12,899 nt of DNA from Chlamydomonas sphaeroides (GCA_001662425.1 BDDC01001788.1:5014-17912); one strand, 5' to 3'. Counted from the stretch's first letter, positions 1 through 7,560 are shown. Program-made: numbers and translations. Notes: a model not told the origin generated them from the letters alone.

Positions 1-1247
1 GTCGGGCAGGCAGCCCTCATCACGCTGGCCTTGGCAGGGCAGATCAGCCTGCACAACACAACAATGCATCTTGCGCTCGTGGCAGAGGCCATCGAGCAGG
101 GCAGAACCATTGATATGTCAGACATTTGGGACAAACAAGCTACATTGCATTACGTTTGGGAGCACAAGCTGCCCGAGGGGCTGGGCAAGACCGAGCAGTG
201 TCAGGTGCTGTGCTGCGCAGAGGCTTACTGCCTGGCGGGTGGCCAGCTGCTCCGCCTCATGCCTGACGGCATGCAGCGTGTTGGGCCACAACCTCAGCAG
301 GGCAGGCATCTAATCGAGGACGTCCACACGCGCCTGGGCCACTTCGGTGTGCAGCACATGCTGGCGCTCATGCAGCATGACCACTGGTGGTACGGCATGA
401 GGCAGGATGTTGAGGCAGTAGTTTCACAATGCAAGCTTCGTTTGCAGGCAAGCCAATGCAGTGGGCAACGTGTGGCCCGAGCAGCTTCAGTCACTGCCCA
501 TCATGGGCCCGTTCTACCGCTGGGGTGTCGATTTGTGCGGGCCACTCTGACAGACTCCCCGGGGCGCATGCTACGTGATGGTAGCCATAGAGCATTTCAC
601 CAAGCATATCGAGTTGATCCTGCTTCCAAACAGCCGTGTCCACCGCCCACGCATTTCTGACGCATGTTCTGGCCCGGTTCTCTGCACCATCTGAGGTGCT
701 GACGGACCAGGGCACTGAGTGGGATGGCACTTTCTTGGAGTTGCTAGAACAGTGTTTTATCAATCACCGCCAGTCCTCACCTAACCATCCGCAGGCAGAC
801 AGCACTGCAGAGCACATTGTGCAAGTGGTGAAGCACGGCCTTTGCAAGGCATGTGTCAGCCAGGGCCAACCGCACCAGTGGGACCTGGACCTCCCCTGGC
901 TCACGCTAGGCTACCGCTGCTCACTGCAGGCCTCAACACACCTCTCACCATACCAACTGCTCTACGGGCAAGTCCCCATCATCCCACCCACGGTATATGA
1001 GCGGCTTGTTGAGCCCATCGACTTTGACGATATCGAGTGGGCGTGGGCGTTGGTGCAGCATCAGAATCCAGCGGCAGGAGGCAACCTGTTGATCACCCAG
1101 CACCGGGACACATTCCAGTATGCTTGTGCATGCTCAGGTGCCTACATGCCCCACATCCACCGCATTCAGCCTGGTGGCTATGTTTGCGTGTGTTTGAGCA
1201 GCAAAATTAGAACCCTACAGATGCCAACTTGTGATGAGGTGCTGTGA
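1..1247 (+). pseudogene. Ty3/gypsy integrase (HHCC finger plus rve core), broken
   Basis: Integrase inserts the cDNA of an LTR retrotransposon into the host chromosome. Frame 1 is open from base 1 and carries the zinc-finger histidines (VHTRLGH, 322-342) and first cysteine (430-432). The frame then slips near 433-440; the second cysteine (TGC 443-445) and the core follow in frame 2, with the first catalytic Asp in WGVDLCGPL (Asp 530-532). An in-frame TGA stands at 548-550. Near 636 the frame moves to frame 3, which has the second Asp (VLTDQG, 705-707) and the Glu (TAEHIV, 810-812), 34 residues apart against the usual 35. Frame 3 stops with TGA at 1245-1247 but stays open beyond it to 1469. 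All three catalytic acidic residues survive, but two frameshifts and two stops make it non-functional as a single protein. Confidence 0.85.
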
Positions 1248-2262
1248 GTGTGTGCCATTTCTAATAAAAACATGGCTGAGCATGCTGCGTGCAACAAAGT
1301 CTTCAAGCCAGCCATGCAGCACCACCAGCGGAAGAAGCAGCAAGCCACAGTGCTAGCCGGGACTGTCATCAAATGGTCCCACTGTGACGTGTCGGCCGTG
1401 GCTGCGCCAGGGCTTCGTGGTTGGGCCCAGCCCGGATCAGCCAGAACAAGTTGTTGTGCAGTACAATGACGACACCATTGAACAGCTTACTCTCCCAGAA
1501 CTTGCTCAGAGCCTTGTCCCACGTGTGCAGGTAGCCACGGCCCTCGCCACCAGGGCTGAGTGGCTGCCGTCCACCTGGGACGTACCAATGAAAGGCGGCA
1601 TGGTGAGGGTGCTCAGCTATCTTTATACAGACATCAGCATGGAGACCAGCCACCTGACTGCCATCACTCGGGGCCTCGCCACCATGAGGGCCGTGGCGCA
1701 GCCAGGTGCAACCCTGAGGCCAGTGCTGAGGCGCTGCGAGCTGTTGGCATTGGAGGGCGATCTGGGCTGCTTGCTGTGTCAGTTGGACCTGGGCCAATGC
1801 GCAATGGTGTTAGACCCCTGGAGTGGTGGCAGCAGGATCTGCAAGTTCATGCGCCTGCGTGACCTTTCCGTTGTGTGCAATGATCCATTGTGGGAGTACG
1901 AGGCGTGCATGCACGAGAGCCCCCTGCAGCCGGCATTATCTCGTGCAGCTGTGTGGTGGGGCAAGGCTGATGCAGTGGTGTCGAAGCCGCTGGAGGCCGC
2001 CCTAGACGTGCTCATGCCCGTAGCATCAATGTTTGTGCCCGTCGTGTGCCAAAGAGTGCCCTATAAGGCCATCAGTGAAGCGCCACTGGCAAGGTGGTAG
2101 TGGCTCGACCGCATGAGCTGCAGGGGGCGGATGGTGGTCGTGCTGGGCACGGAAGACCCGCTCGGGCAGTCGGTAAGGTTCATGATCTAAAAGTCGCGTG
2201 AGCTCAAGTGCCAGGTGCTGTTGGCAGGTAGTAACGACTACATGCCATGGGTGTTGGTGTAA
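1248..2262 (+). pseudogene. C-terminal extension of the Ty3 pol: Tudor/chromo-like patch and methyltransferase-like domain
   Basis: Frame 3 continues past the TGA at 1245 to 1469, then similarity moves to frame 1 (from about 1384). GFVVGPSPDQPEQVVVQYND and the following DTIEQLTLPEL look like the V-x-Y-x-D-G, E-x-L-T-L-x-E-L pattern of small Tudor/chromo-like modules. About 100 residues later come VLDPWSGG (Asp 1813), VVCNDP (Asn-Asp 1879-1884) and DAVVSKPL (Asp 1969), spaced like motifs I, II and IV of Rossmann-fold SAM-dependent methyltransferases, then hydrophobic strands (LMPVASMFVPVV). Frame 1 is broken by TAG 2098-2100 and TAA 2188-2190; reading past both, it ends at TAA 2260-2262. The catalytic-type motif is SKPL rather than (D/N)PP(Y/F), so activity is unlikely. 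The methyltransferase reading rests on motif order only. Confidence 0.55.
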
Positions 2263-2303
2263 GGGTGTGTGTTTTGTGTGTCTGCTTGCTTGTGTCTCGG
2301 GTG

Positions 2304-2308
2304 TGTAA
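2304..2308 (+). terminator. Possible TGTAA poly(A) signal after pol
   Basis: TGTAA is the usual chlorophycean polyadenylation signal. This one lies 42 nt after the last pol stop (2262) but before the candidate LTR, whereas an intact LTR element would normally polyadenylate within the LTR. It may be chance in this GT-rich stretch. Confidence 0.25.
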
Positions 2309-2343
2309 ACTCTTGTGCGTGCAACTTCAACTAGTGTTTCGTT

Positions 2344-2352
2344 GGGGGGGAG
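2344..2352 (+). other. Candidate polypurine tract of the Ty3 element
   Basis: A run of seven G followed by AG sits directly before TATGCGAGAGCC. A purine run immediately 5' of the 3' LTR primes plus-strand cDNA in LTR retrotransposons. The run and its position are seen; the role is inferred. Confidence 0.5.
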
Positions 2353-2380
2353 TATGCGAGAGCCGTCCAAGGGTTGCAGG
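2351..2380 (+). repeat. 30-bp direct repeat, copy 1 (candidate LTR start)
   Basis: AGTATGCGAGAGCCGTCCAA and the ten bases after it (GGGTTGCAGG) recur at 2682-2711 with one mismatch (T/C at base 24). This copy follows the G-run directly, so it is the best candidate for the 5' edge of the 3' LTR, with the TG at 2355-2356. Confidence 0.6.
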
Positions 2381-2392
2381 GACTGGTTTGTG

Positions 2393-2441
2393 GGGGCTAG
2401 CCCCGGGCATCCGTGTCAGGACCCTGGGGGGGCACCAGGGT
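2393..2441 (+). repeat. Palindrome and hairpin in the candidate LTR
   Basis: GGGGCTAGCCCC (2393-2404) is a perfect 12-bp palindrome. Just after it, ACCCTGG (2421-2427) pairs with CCAGGGT (2435-2441) across a 7-nt loop. Terminal RNA structures are common in LTR transcripts; the role here is unknown. Confidence 0.5.
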
Positions 2442-2462
2442 GCTGAGAAGGGTTAGTGTGCT

Positions 2463-3168
2463 TCTAGGCCTGTCGTACATTGTGTTACATAGGGCGAGGG
2501 CAGGCAGTGAACCGGTTGCTGTATGCACACTGTAACGTGCAAGCCCAACACTGGCCTGATCACCCGGCAAGTGGCACTGTGTACCTAGGTCGCCATCATC
2601 GACCCTTCCAGCTCAGAACCACAGACTTCCCTAGCACTGGCAGCACTGCGGTAGGCATCAGGCCTGGCCACACCCAAAGCTAGTATGCGAGAGCCGTCCA
2701 AGGGCTGCAGGTCACGCAATCTGTTGTGACACCTTGGTCACACAGGTTCAGATTGTAGCGCGACCGTCTGCTGGCAGCTTAAGTTCAACAAATCATTATA
2801 CCTCAACTCTATAGACTCTCCATTGCGTGGGAATAGTTGAAATTTGTCTTGCCAGTAATCTTAAGCAGATGAGTCCATGGTGGGGGTCCGTTGCAACAGC
2901 CGCTTCCAGAGTACACCCAAGAGCTGCACAACCTGAATCAATACATGAACATATGACAGCAGTGTTCTCCATGCCTGTCCACCCATGGTCGTTCTCCCGA
3001 AGCCACACTCAACCATCAACTCTCGCCGCGCATGCATGAGGCATGTGCACAGGACTTTCGCTCATTCCACGTACTGCAAAGGCTCTGCATACGTAGCACC
3101 GTACCTGAAGGGGCACCAGGAAGGGGTAGTGCCTTCCTTTGGTGGGCTCTGACGCCCAGCACTGGCCA
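2463..3168. other. No recognisable gene
   Basis: Apart from the 30-bp repeat copy at 2682 and a short hairpin (TGTGAC 2725-2730 with GTCACA 2737-2742), I see no protein motif, splice pattern or long repeat. Short open frames on both strands lack any family resemblance. Confidence 0.5.
2682..2711 (+). repeat. 30-bp direct repeat, copy 2
   Basis: Matches 2351-2380 at 29 of 30 positions, offset 331 bp. It is not preceded by a G-run, and the sequences diverge right after the match. It could be the edge of a second, truncated LTR or a solo fragment. Confidence 0.6.
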
Positions 3169-3808
3169 TCAGTGATTGCGTGGCCTGTGCACAAACACGG
3201 GAGATGCCATGCTGTTGCATGACGCGAAGCATCGAATTGAGCTCGCATCCTGGGCACGCCAGCACCCAGCAATTTTCACGATGACACAGTTCTTGCCATC
3301 AATGATATTGATGGTAGTTGAAGAGTTAACTCCCTTAACATGCACCCGCTCATCATGAAGGGTTGCCAGCATCCGCTTGTGCAGCCTGTGTCGGGACAGC
3401 AGGCGAATGAAATGCGAAGTCTATATATCAGAAAGGACCAGGCACTGAGTCACAAGCAGAAGCACAAGGAGTAAGAACAGTTGCTGTGCGCAATGTGGAC
3501 AAAGCAAGCAGTCACGCACTTGCCCTCATGGTGGTCATAAGGCAGAGCTGCACGTGAATTGAGTATCATTTCTAAGTGTAAAGCTGTAATAGCCCCATCC
3601 CTAGAAATCATTATAGGCCCGCCGGTGACGTCAATGAAGTGCACAGCCACCTGAGGGCAACTGGTCTCCTATAATACATACTTTTGATTGCTGTGCCATC
3701 TCCAAATTTCCGCAGATGCACTTTGAAGTTGGACCTGAGCAGCCTTCGGCTGCAGCCTGCGGTGTGGTGGTAAGCTGCCACCTGGTCCTGCTGGCCTGCC
3801 TCTTGCAT
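3169..3808 (-). pseudogene. Possible degenerate minus-strand coding remnant
   Basis: Three minus-strand open stretches follow each other: 3808-3611 (includes KVHLRKFGDGTAIKSMYYRR), 3650-3450 (includes VAVHFIDVTGGPIMISRDGA) and about 3423-3169 (includes HFIRLLSRHRLHKRM, then INIIDGKNCVIVKIAG). They alternate charged and hydrophobic residues as real proteins do and lie in the order expected of one gene broken by frameshifts or introns. I recognise no family or catalytic motif. The alternative is chance open frames in moderate-GC DNA. Confidence 0.2.
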
Positions 3809-3949
3809 GAGGCCTGCGGGCCAGTGGCCGGGGGAGGCTTTGGCAGCCCTACCCTGGTCGCTGCCTGTCTACGTGAGTGGCCGAGTGCTGCTAGCAGCAC
3901 GCTGTGTAGGCCATCGGGATGTGTCAGCGCACAGGGGACTCATGTATGA

Positions 3950-4405
3950 GAGCTGGGCCTGCAGCACCCTGGGGCGTCAATGTTTAAGGAGAAGGATTAC
4001 AATGAGCAGGAGGCGGCAGCGAAGGAAACCCTGACAAGCCGCACGGGCCTGAACCCCCCCCCCTCGGACTCTAGCTACCGGCTCCCATGGCGCCAGTGCT
4101 GCGGACTCTAGCTACCGACATGGAGCCTGGACCTTGCTTCTGGGCGCCGGTGTCAGGCATGTTGCACGCACTGTGGGCCAACGGCACCGGGCCACCACTC
4201 GTGTAACACGTTGGCGTCACCATGCCTCCGTATCACGGCTCATACCAGGGAGGATCGGGCGCTTGTCCGTGACCTGCCCGGCGGCCTGGTGCCGCTCATG
4301 CCTGGGCTGGGCCGATTTACTATTCCATTTTATGAAATGGATAATTCCCGATGGCTGGCCTTCATGAAACAGCACCTACAAGGCACCATTCAGCCCCGGA
4401 CCTAG
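3950..4405 (+). pseudogene. Cys-rich coding remnant, plus strand
   Basis: Frame 2 is open from 3950 to 4405 apart from one TAG (4109-4111). The first part has MFKEKDYNEQEAAAKETLTS (ATG 3980), an acidic, Ala-rich helix-like stretch. After the TAG comes RRCQACCTHCGPTAPGHHSC, a Cys/His cluster resembling a small zinc-binding finger, then LVRDLPGGLVPLMPGLGRFT and a tryptophan-containing tail that stops at TAG 4403-4405. The TAG lies within a 15-bp sequence that occurs twice, 37 bp apart, so it may have arisen by duplication. The family is not recognised. A last exon of a transposon-derived protein with a C-terminal finger would fit. A C10 run (4054-4063) could also hide an indel. Confidence 0.3.
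4066..4117 (+). repeat. 15-bp direct repeat pair GGACTCTAGCTACCG
   Basis: Exact copies at 4066-4080 and 4103-4117, offset 37 bp (not a multiple of three). The second copy supplies the in-frame TAG at 4109 in the coding remnant around it. Confidence 0.8.
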
Positions 4406-5185
4406 AGCAATAGATACATGCTGACCTGTTGCATGACATACATGCAATACATTGCAATCGCAAGTCATGCAGTCACCCGCGAAAGTTTGGCCATCGTAAA
4501 ATGCAATGACGCAGCCGCCCTATAGCAGCGCCTCCTGTTTGCCACCCAAGATGCCGCATCACTCATTGCATACTATCAAGAGGGCGCCCCACCGGTTCGT
4601 GCTTGTTTCGTTAACTCATACTTTTGCGTGCAATGGCTTCATCAGCAGCTGCTCAATCATGCCACCCGCAATCACATTGTATGCAATGCATCCAGGGGCG
4701 AATGCATCCAATTGCATATGTTTGGGCCATACCAAGTCGCAGAGCAGCTACATAGCGAAACTATGTGTTTCTGAGTCACGCGCATGCAAATCGTCCACCA
4801 CGCCAGTATCCTGCGGCTTTCATAGCTAATCGCATGCATTGGAGGGTATTGCACAGGTTGCAATTCAGACCAAGCAAATCAGGGCCCTTTGCTGAGGGAA
4901 CGTGAATTGGTCCATCGCGGATGCAAGGAAGTTCCATTCAACTCGTTTGCCGCTGTGTTCGTATTATCCAAGGTAGACCCTGCAAGCCCGCAAATATATT
5001 GGACGTGAATGTTGGACGCAAAGAATTAAATTGCATATAGGACGGGTGATGGAGGGGGCTGGGCACGGTTGCGACTGCTGGCTGAACTTCTTGGCAGTTC
5101 TTGATATCTTCGGGGCTATCTAATACAAATTGCACTATGTACACCGTTCAAGTCCGAGCAAGCATTGCAAACGTATTCAACTGCG
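4406..5185. other. AT-richer non-coding stretch rich in ATGCAAT motifs
   Basis: No gene is recognised. ATGCAAT/ATTGCAT and close variants recur on both strands (for example 4501, 4565, 4681, 4711, 4834). TATGCAAT (4680-4687) and ATTGCATA (4711-4718) form a hairpin-capable pair like the core of the tandem array at 8172-8650. The last 200 bases upstream of 5186 are AT-rich (AAATATATT near 4991) and might include a promoter, but no clear TATA position can be assigned. Confidence 0.5.
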
Positions 5186-5650
5186 ATGGCATATAAAGAA
5201 AGCATTTCGCTGGGAAAGATAGAGTGGCGAGTATGGGGCACGGTCGTTGTCGTTCTCCTTCTGATATTTGCGCTCGTGACTATGCAAAATGCAGCGCAGC
5301 GGAAGCGTGGTCAGCAATCTGCCTGGGACGTGGAAAGCAGCAAGATGGTTATGACGACCAATCAGAACAGCATGGTGGATATCAGTCAATTGCTCCCGGG
5401 CTCGGCAGCACCTGCACCGCAGCCGCGCACCGGCTCGCCCCACCCTTGCGCCACCCCCCTGCAACTACCAGCCCTTACCGCCAATGTGCTACTACCACCA
5501 CCCGCTGCCGCCCCTGTAACTCAAGTTTATATCCCATACGCCAACCATGTCAAGGTGATAACTTCTGCGGTCGCTGTCCAAAGCATTTGGGGACCGCCAC
5601 GAAGGCCCCCAAGGCCTATCATTATGGACAGGAGATGTGCCCGTCTTTGA
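5186..5650 (+). CDS. Candidate single-pass membrane protein of unknown function
   Basis: The first ATG (5186) begins MAYKESISLGKIEWRVW, followed by a strongly hydrophobic segment GTVVVVLLLIFALV (residues 18-31), then a basic/polar region (NAAQRKRGQQ) and a low-complexity Pro/Ala-rich tail (LLPGSAAPAPQPRTG onward). A short N-terminus, one transmembrane helix and a Pro-rich stem is the layout of type II membrane proteins such as Golgi glycosyltransferases, but no catalytic domain is visible. The frame stops at TGA 5648-5650, and the last ~25 residues look non-coding, so the true exon may end earlier, for example at the GTGATA after position 5554. No homologue is recognised. Confidence 0.4.
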   Translation: MAYKESISLGKIEWRVWGTVVVVLLLIFALVTMQNAAQRKRGQQSAWDVESSKMVMTTNQNSMVDISQLLPGSAAPAPQPRTGSPHPCATPLQLPALTANVLLPPPAAAPVTQVYIPYANHVKVITSAVAVQSIWGPPRRPPRPIIMDRRCARL

Positions 5651-6082
5651 GTATCTTTGTAGCGTCATAGGGGAAAGCCTTGTCGCTGCTACAACTCCTC
5701 GCTGGAGTTATGGGTATAACCAGTAAGTCGTGAATGGCCTGTGCCCCAATGCAACCGACCTCTCGGAGTTGGCAGTGAGCATTGCCTACCTGCACAGCCC
5801 GATGGCTCAGTCGGACGCCATGTGTAAAAGGACCCCATGTGTGCGCGTCTCATGCAGGTGTAAGCTCATCTTTGTCATGCATTCATAGGAGCTGACACCA
5901 TGGGGGCAAGGCGACTCCTGGTAGCTGCACTTCAGTCTGCTGCTGCAGCATACCAGCATGTGTCGGTGGCAGCCTACAGAGCATACAAGGCATGGGGGAT
6001 GCCTTACTCGGCGTGGCAGCAGCTGCCGCCTTCAGAAACAAGCAGGCCAGGCGGGTAGGCAGGGCCATGATATGCGACGCTG
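5651..6082 (+). other. No certain gene; short exon-like pieces
   Basis: Frame 3 from about 5586 has TGDVPVFEYLCSVIGESLVA and ends at TAA 5724, where a consensus donor GTAAGT (5723-5728) overlaps the stop, so this could be a following exon of the membrane-protein gene. Past the stop, frame 3 reads on (ATDLSELAVSIAYLHSPMAQ) to TAG 5887. TGTAA occurs at 5823 and 5859. From ATG 5900 a frame with AAYQHVSVAAYRAYKAWGMP runs to TAG 6056. None is recognised. Confidence 0.25.
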
Positions 6083-6595
6083 GTGTCATCACCACTGCGG
6101 GACTGGTGGTCCCTGGCGTGCAGGTTGCAATTTGCAGCCTTCCGCACCCCACGTTCAAGTCAGCTGACGGCCAATTCATCCGCACAGGATACCGCTATCT
6201 ATCGCTACAGCAGCTATCTATCGCTATGGCAGCAGCCTCCGGAGCTGGTGGTGTACGACAATGCCTGGTAAGAGTGGGCGTAGTTGCTGATGCTGATATG
6301 AATTCTTAATAAGTTTGCCTGTCAGCCATGCGCTTTTGTACACGCACCATTGCCATGCACCCGTGCCTTAAGATATACAATGCCCATCTGGCGGAGCAGA
6401 TGGTGAGTGACCCGAACGGGCTAAGGAAACTGGACGGACTCGCGAAAGTGAGGTGCACCTGAGCAGAACGCCAGGCTCCACAAGATCAAGACACACGTTG
6501 TGTACATGACGCAACCCATGTTCCAAGTGTTTGTTCGCTGGTTTCTGTACATGATGTCAATGATGCCAGTGTACGGAGTCGGAATGGTAGTTTGA
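6083..6595 (+). pseudogene. Transposase remnant with YDNAC-type motif (KDZ-like?), spliced
   Basis: Frame 2 to 6267 ends IYRYSSYLSLWQQPPELVVY followed by DNA and a split codon TG; the next six bases are the donor GTAAGA (6268-6273). PPxxVVYDNAC is a hallmark seen in a family of chlorophyte transposases resembling the Kyakuja-Dileera-Zisupton type. A likely acceptor is at 6324-6325. Frame 1 then carries CLKIYNAHLAEQM, ending at 6402. A consensus donor GTGAGT (6403) and acceptor GAGCAG (ending 6466) remove 64 nt, giving AEQM joined to NARLHKIKTHVVYMTQPMFQ and on to TGA 6593-6595. The join restores an AEQxNAxLxKIKT pattern expected of the family. Exon 1 to exon 2 does not keep frame (frame 3 versus 1), and the central region is too short, so this copy is truncated or frameshifted. 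Family assignment is from motif memory. Confidence 0.5.
6403..6466 (+). other. Predicted 64-nt intron in the transposase remnant
   Basis: GTGAGT donor and CACCTGAGCAG acceptor. Removing it joins YNAHLAEQM to NARLHKIKTHVVYM in one frame; the unspliced frame hits a stop. Confidence 0.5.
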
Positions 6596-6658
6596 TATTA
6601 AATCAGGACAGACATGTGGCTGGCTGGGCTGTCACTCCCCTCCCTTCTTCCTTTGTTT

Positions 6659-6663
6659 TGTAA
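6659..6663 (+). terminator. TGTAA poly(A) signal of the transposase remnant
   Basis: TGTAA 63 nt after the transposase stop (6595), a normal 3'UTR length and the chlorophycean signal. It supports the plus-strand assignment of the remnant. Confidence 0.45.
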
Positions 6664-6816
6664 ACACGTATATTGACCAGATCCGTGTCCCCGCGCCCGC
6701 CACGGTGACAACTTGCCGCGCTAACCGAAAGACATTAAGGGCAGCCATTTGAGGCTCGTATGGGTTTCAATACAAACAGTATGAAGCCGGCTCGTGTGAG
6801 ATGGGTGCCGCCTGGG

Positions 6817-6883
6817 GATTGAGAGAGTGAGATTACAAACAAAAAAACGGAAAGGGAAATGATAACGCAAAGCCAAAAGATTG
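6817..6883. repeat. 57-bp purine-rich insert bounded by GATTG
   Basis: GATTG at 6817-6821 and 6879-6883 brackets 6822-6878, which interrupts a sequence that is continuous at 7326-7333 (GGGGATTGGCCT at about 7322). The 5-bp duplication suggests a small insertion event. Confidence 0.5.
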
Positions 6884-6930
6884 GCCTGAACTGATTCCCC
6901 GAGCCCACATCGGCAGGGCTCTGCCATGCA

Positions 6931-7000
6931 AGCCTGCTGGGAAGGTGGTTCCTCTTTTAATTTCTTGGCTTCCTGCTTGATCTCATTTGAAGCCTGCTGG
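6931..7000. repeat. 10-bp duplication AGCCTGCTGG flanking a 50-bp segment
   Basis: Exact copies at 6931-6940 and 6991-7000. The 50 bp between them carries most of the left outer inverted-repeat arm and is absent from the homologous position near 7376-7388, as expected of an insertion with a target duplication. Confidence 0.55.
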
Positions 7001-7104
7001 AATCCTCCCCACAGCCTGTAGACTCAGTACCCCAAACACTGTGCCAGTTGATGGTCGGATGGCATGAGAGAGCGGCCAAAATGCGGCTTGTGGGAGGTGG
7101 GGTT

Positions 7105-7170
7105 GGATGTTGAGTCCACAAGGTATGGGGAGGTTCTCAGCAGGCTTGTACGGCAGGGTGCTGTCAGGTT
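7105..7170 (+). repeat. Inner inverted repeat, left arm
   Basis: Reverse complement of 7353-7418 at 63 of 66 positions; mismatches at 7140, 7149 and 7166. The arms are separated by 182 bp. Confidence 0.9.
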
Positions 7171-7352
7171 GGATGCCGTTCGGGGATTGGCCTGCACCAA
7201 TTGCAAAGCCCAACCCAGCGGCGCCCTGCTATGCAAGCCTGCGAGGAACCTCCCCATACCTTCTGGACTCAACGCTTAAAGCGGCATGCCGGTTGAGGTG
7301 GGGTTGCGTTGGATGCCGCCTGGGGATTGGCCTATACTGATTTTCCGAGCCC

Positions 7353-7418
7353 AACCCGACAGCACCCTGCCGTGCAAGCCTGTTGAGAACCTCCCCATAC
7401 CTTGTGGACTCAACATCC
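7353..7418 (-). repeat. Inner inverted repeat, right arm
   Basis: Pairs with 7105-7170. The near-identity of these arms against ~83% for the outer arms points to recent duplication or gene conversion. Confidence 0.9.
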
Positions 7419-7560
7419 AAAGCGCCATGCCGGTTGATAGTCGGATGGCATGAGGCGGGGCAAATGCGGCTTGTGGAAGGTGGGGTTGGGTTTCAAGTAA
7501 GAACCAGCAGGAAGCCAGGAGATTACAATAGGAACCACCTTGCTATTCATCTGCTTCGAG

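Larger units (their letters stand above)
1..2462 (+). mobile_element. Ty3/gypsy LTR retrotransposon, 3' half (5' part outside window)
   Basis: Contains, in order, the linker upstream of integrase, the HHCC finger, the integrase core, a Tudor/chromo-like patch and a methyltransferase-like C-terminus. A G-run (2344-2350) that could serve as polypurine tract follows, then a candidate LTR start near 2355. Protease, RT and RNase H would lie upstream of base 1. The coding strand has several stops and frame changes, so this copy is decayed. The right end is uncertain because no second full LTR or target-site duplication can be paired inside the window; 2462 is approximate. Confidence 0.75.
6803..7539. 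mobile_element. Composite foldback-like repeat element
   Basis: Built from copies of one sequence in both orientations. A 48-bp outer inverted repeat (6944-6991 with 7492-7539, about 40/48 matching) encloses an inner 66-bp inverted repeat (7105-7170 with 7353-7418, 63/66). Between the inner arms lies a start-to-start direct repeat (7171 and 7311, period 140, roughly 80% alike by eye). A further copy (about 6803-6940) holds a 57-bp insert. Short open frames across it are not convincing genes. The layout resembles a foldback transposon or a nested MITE cluster. The element's true ends and any target-site duplication are not settled. Confidence 0.65.

Noticed and set aside
439..441. Loss of the second zinc-finger Cys by point mutation (CKLR)
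   Set aside because: A Cys codon is present in frame 2 at 443-445 and similarity continues there, so a frameshift explains it better.
1384..2262. Methyltransferase of a DIRS element
   Set aside because: It follows the Ty3 integrase on the same strand and precedes a candidate polypurine tract and LTR start, so it belongs to the Ty3 pol; the DIRS-like recombinase is 8 kb away.
5165..5185. TTG start for the membrane protein
   Set aside because: An in-frame ATG at 5186 sits at a typical distance before the transmembrane segment; TTG starts are not usual in eukaryotes.
6083..6271. Read-through ORF ending YDNAW
   Set aside because: The terminal TGG and TAA overlap a GTAAGA donor; splicing gives the expected YDNAC, so the Trp and stop are intronic.
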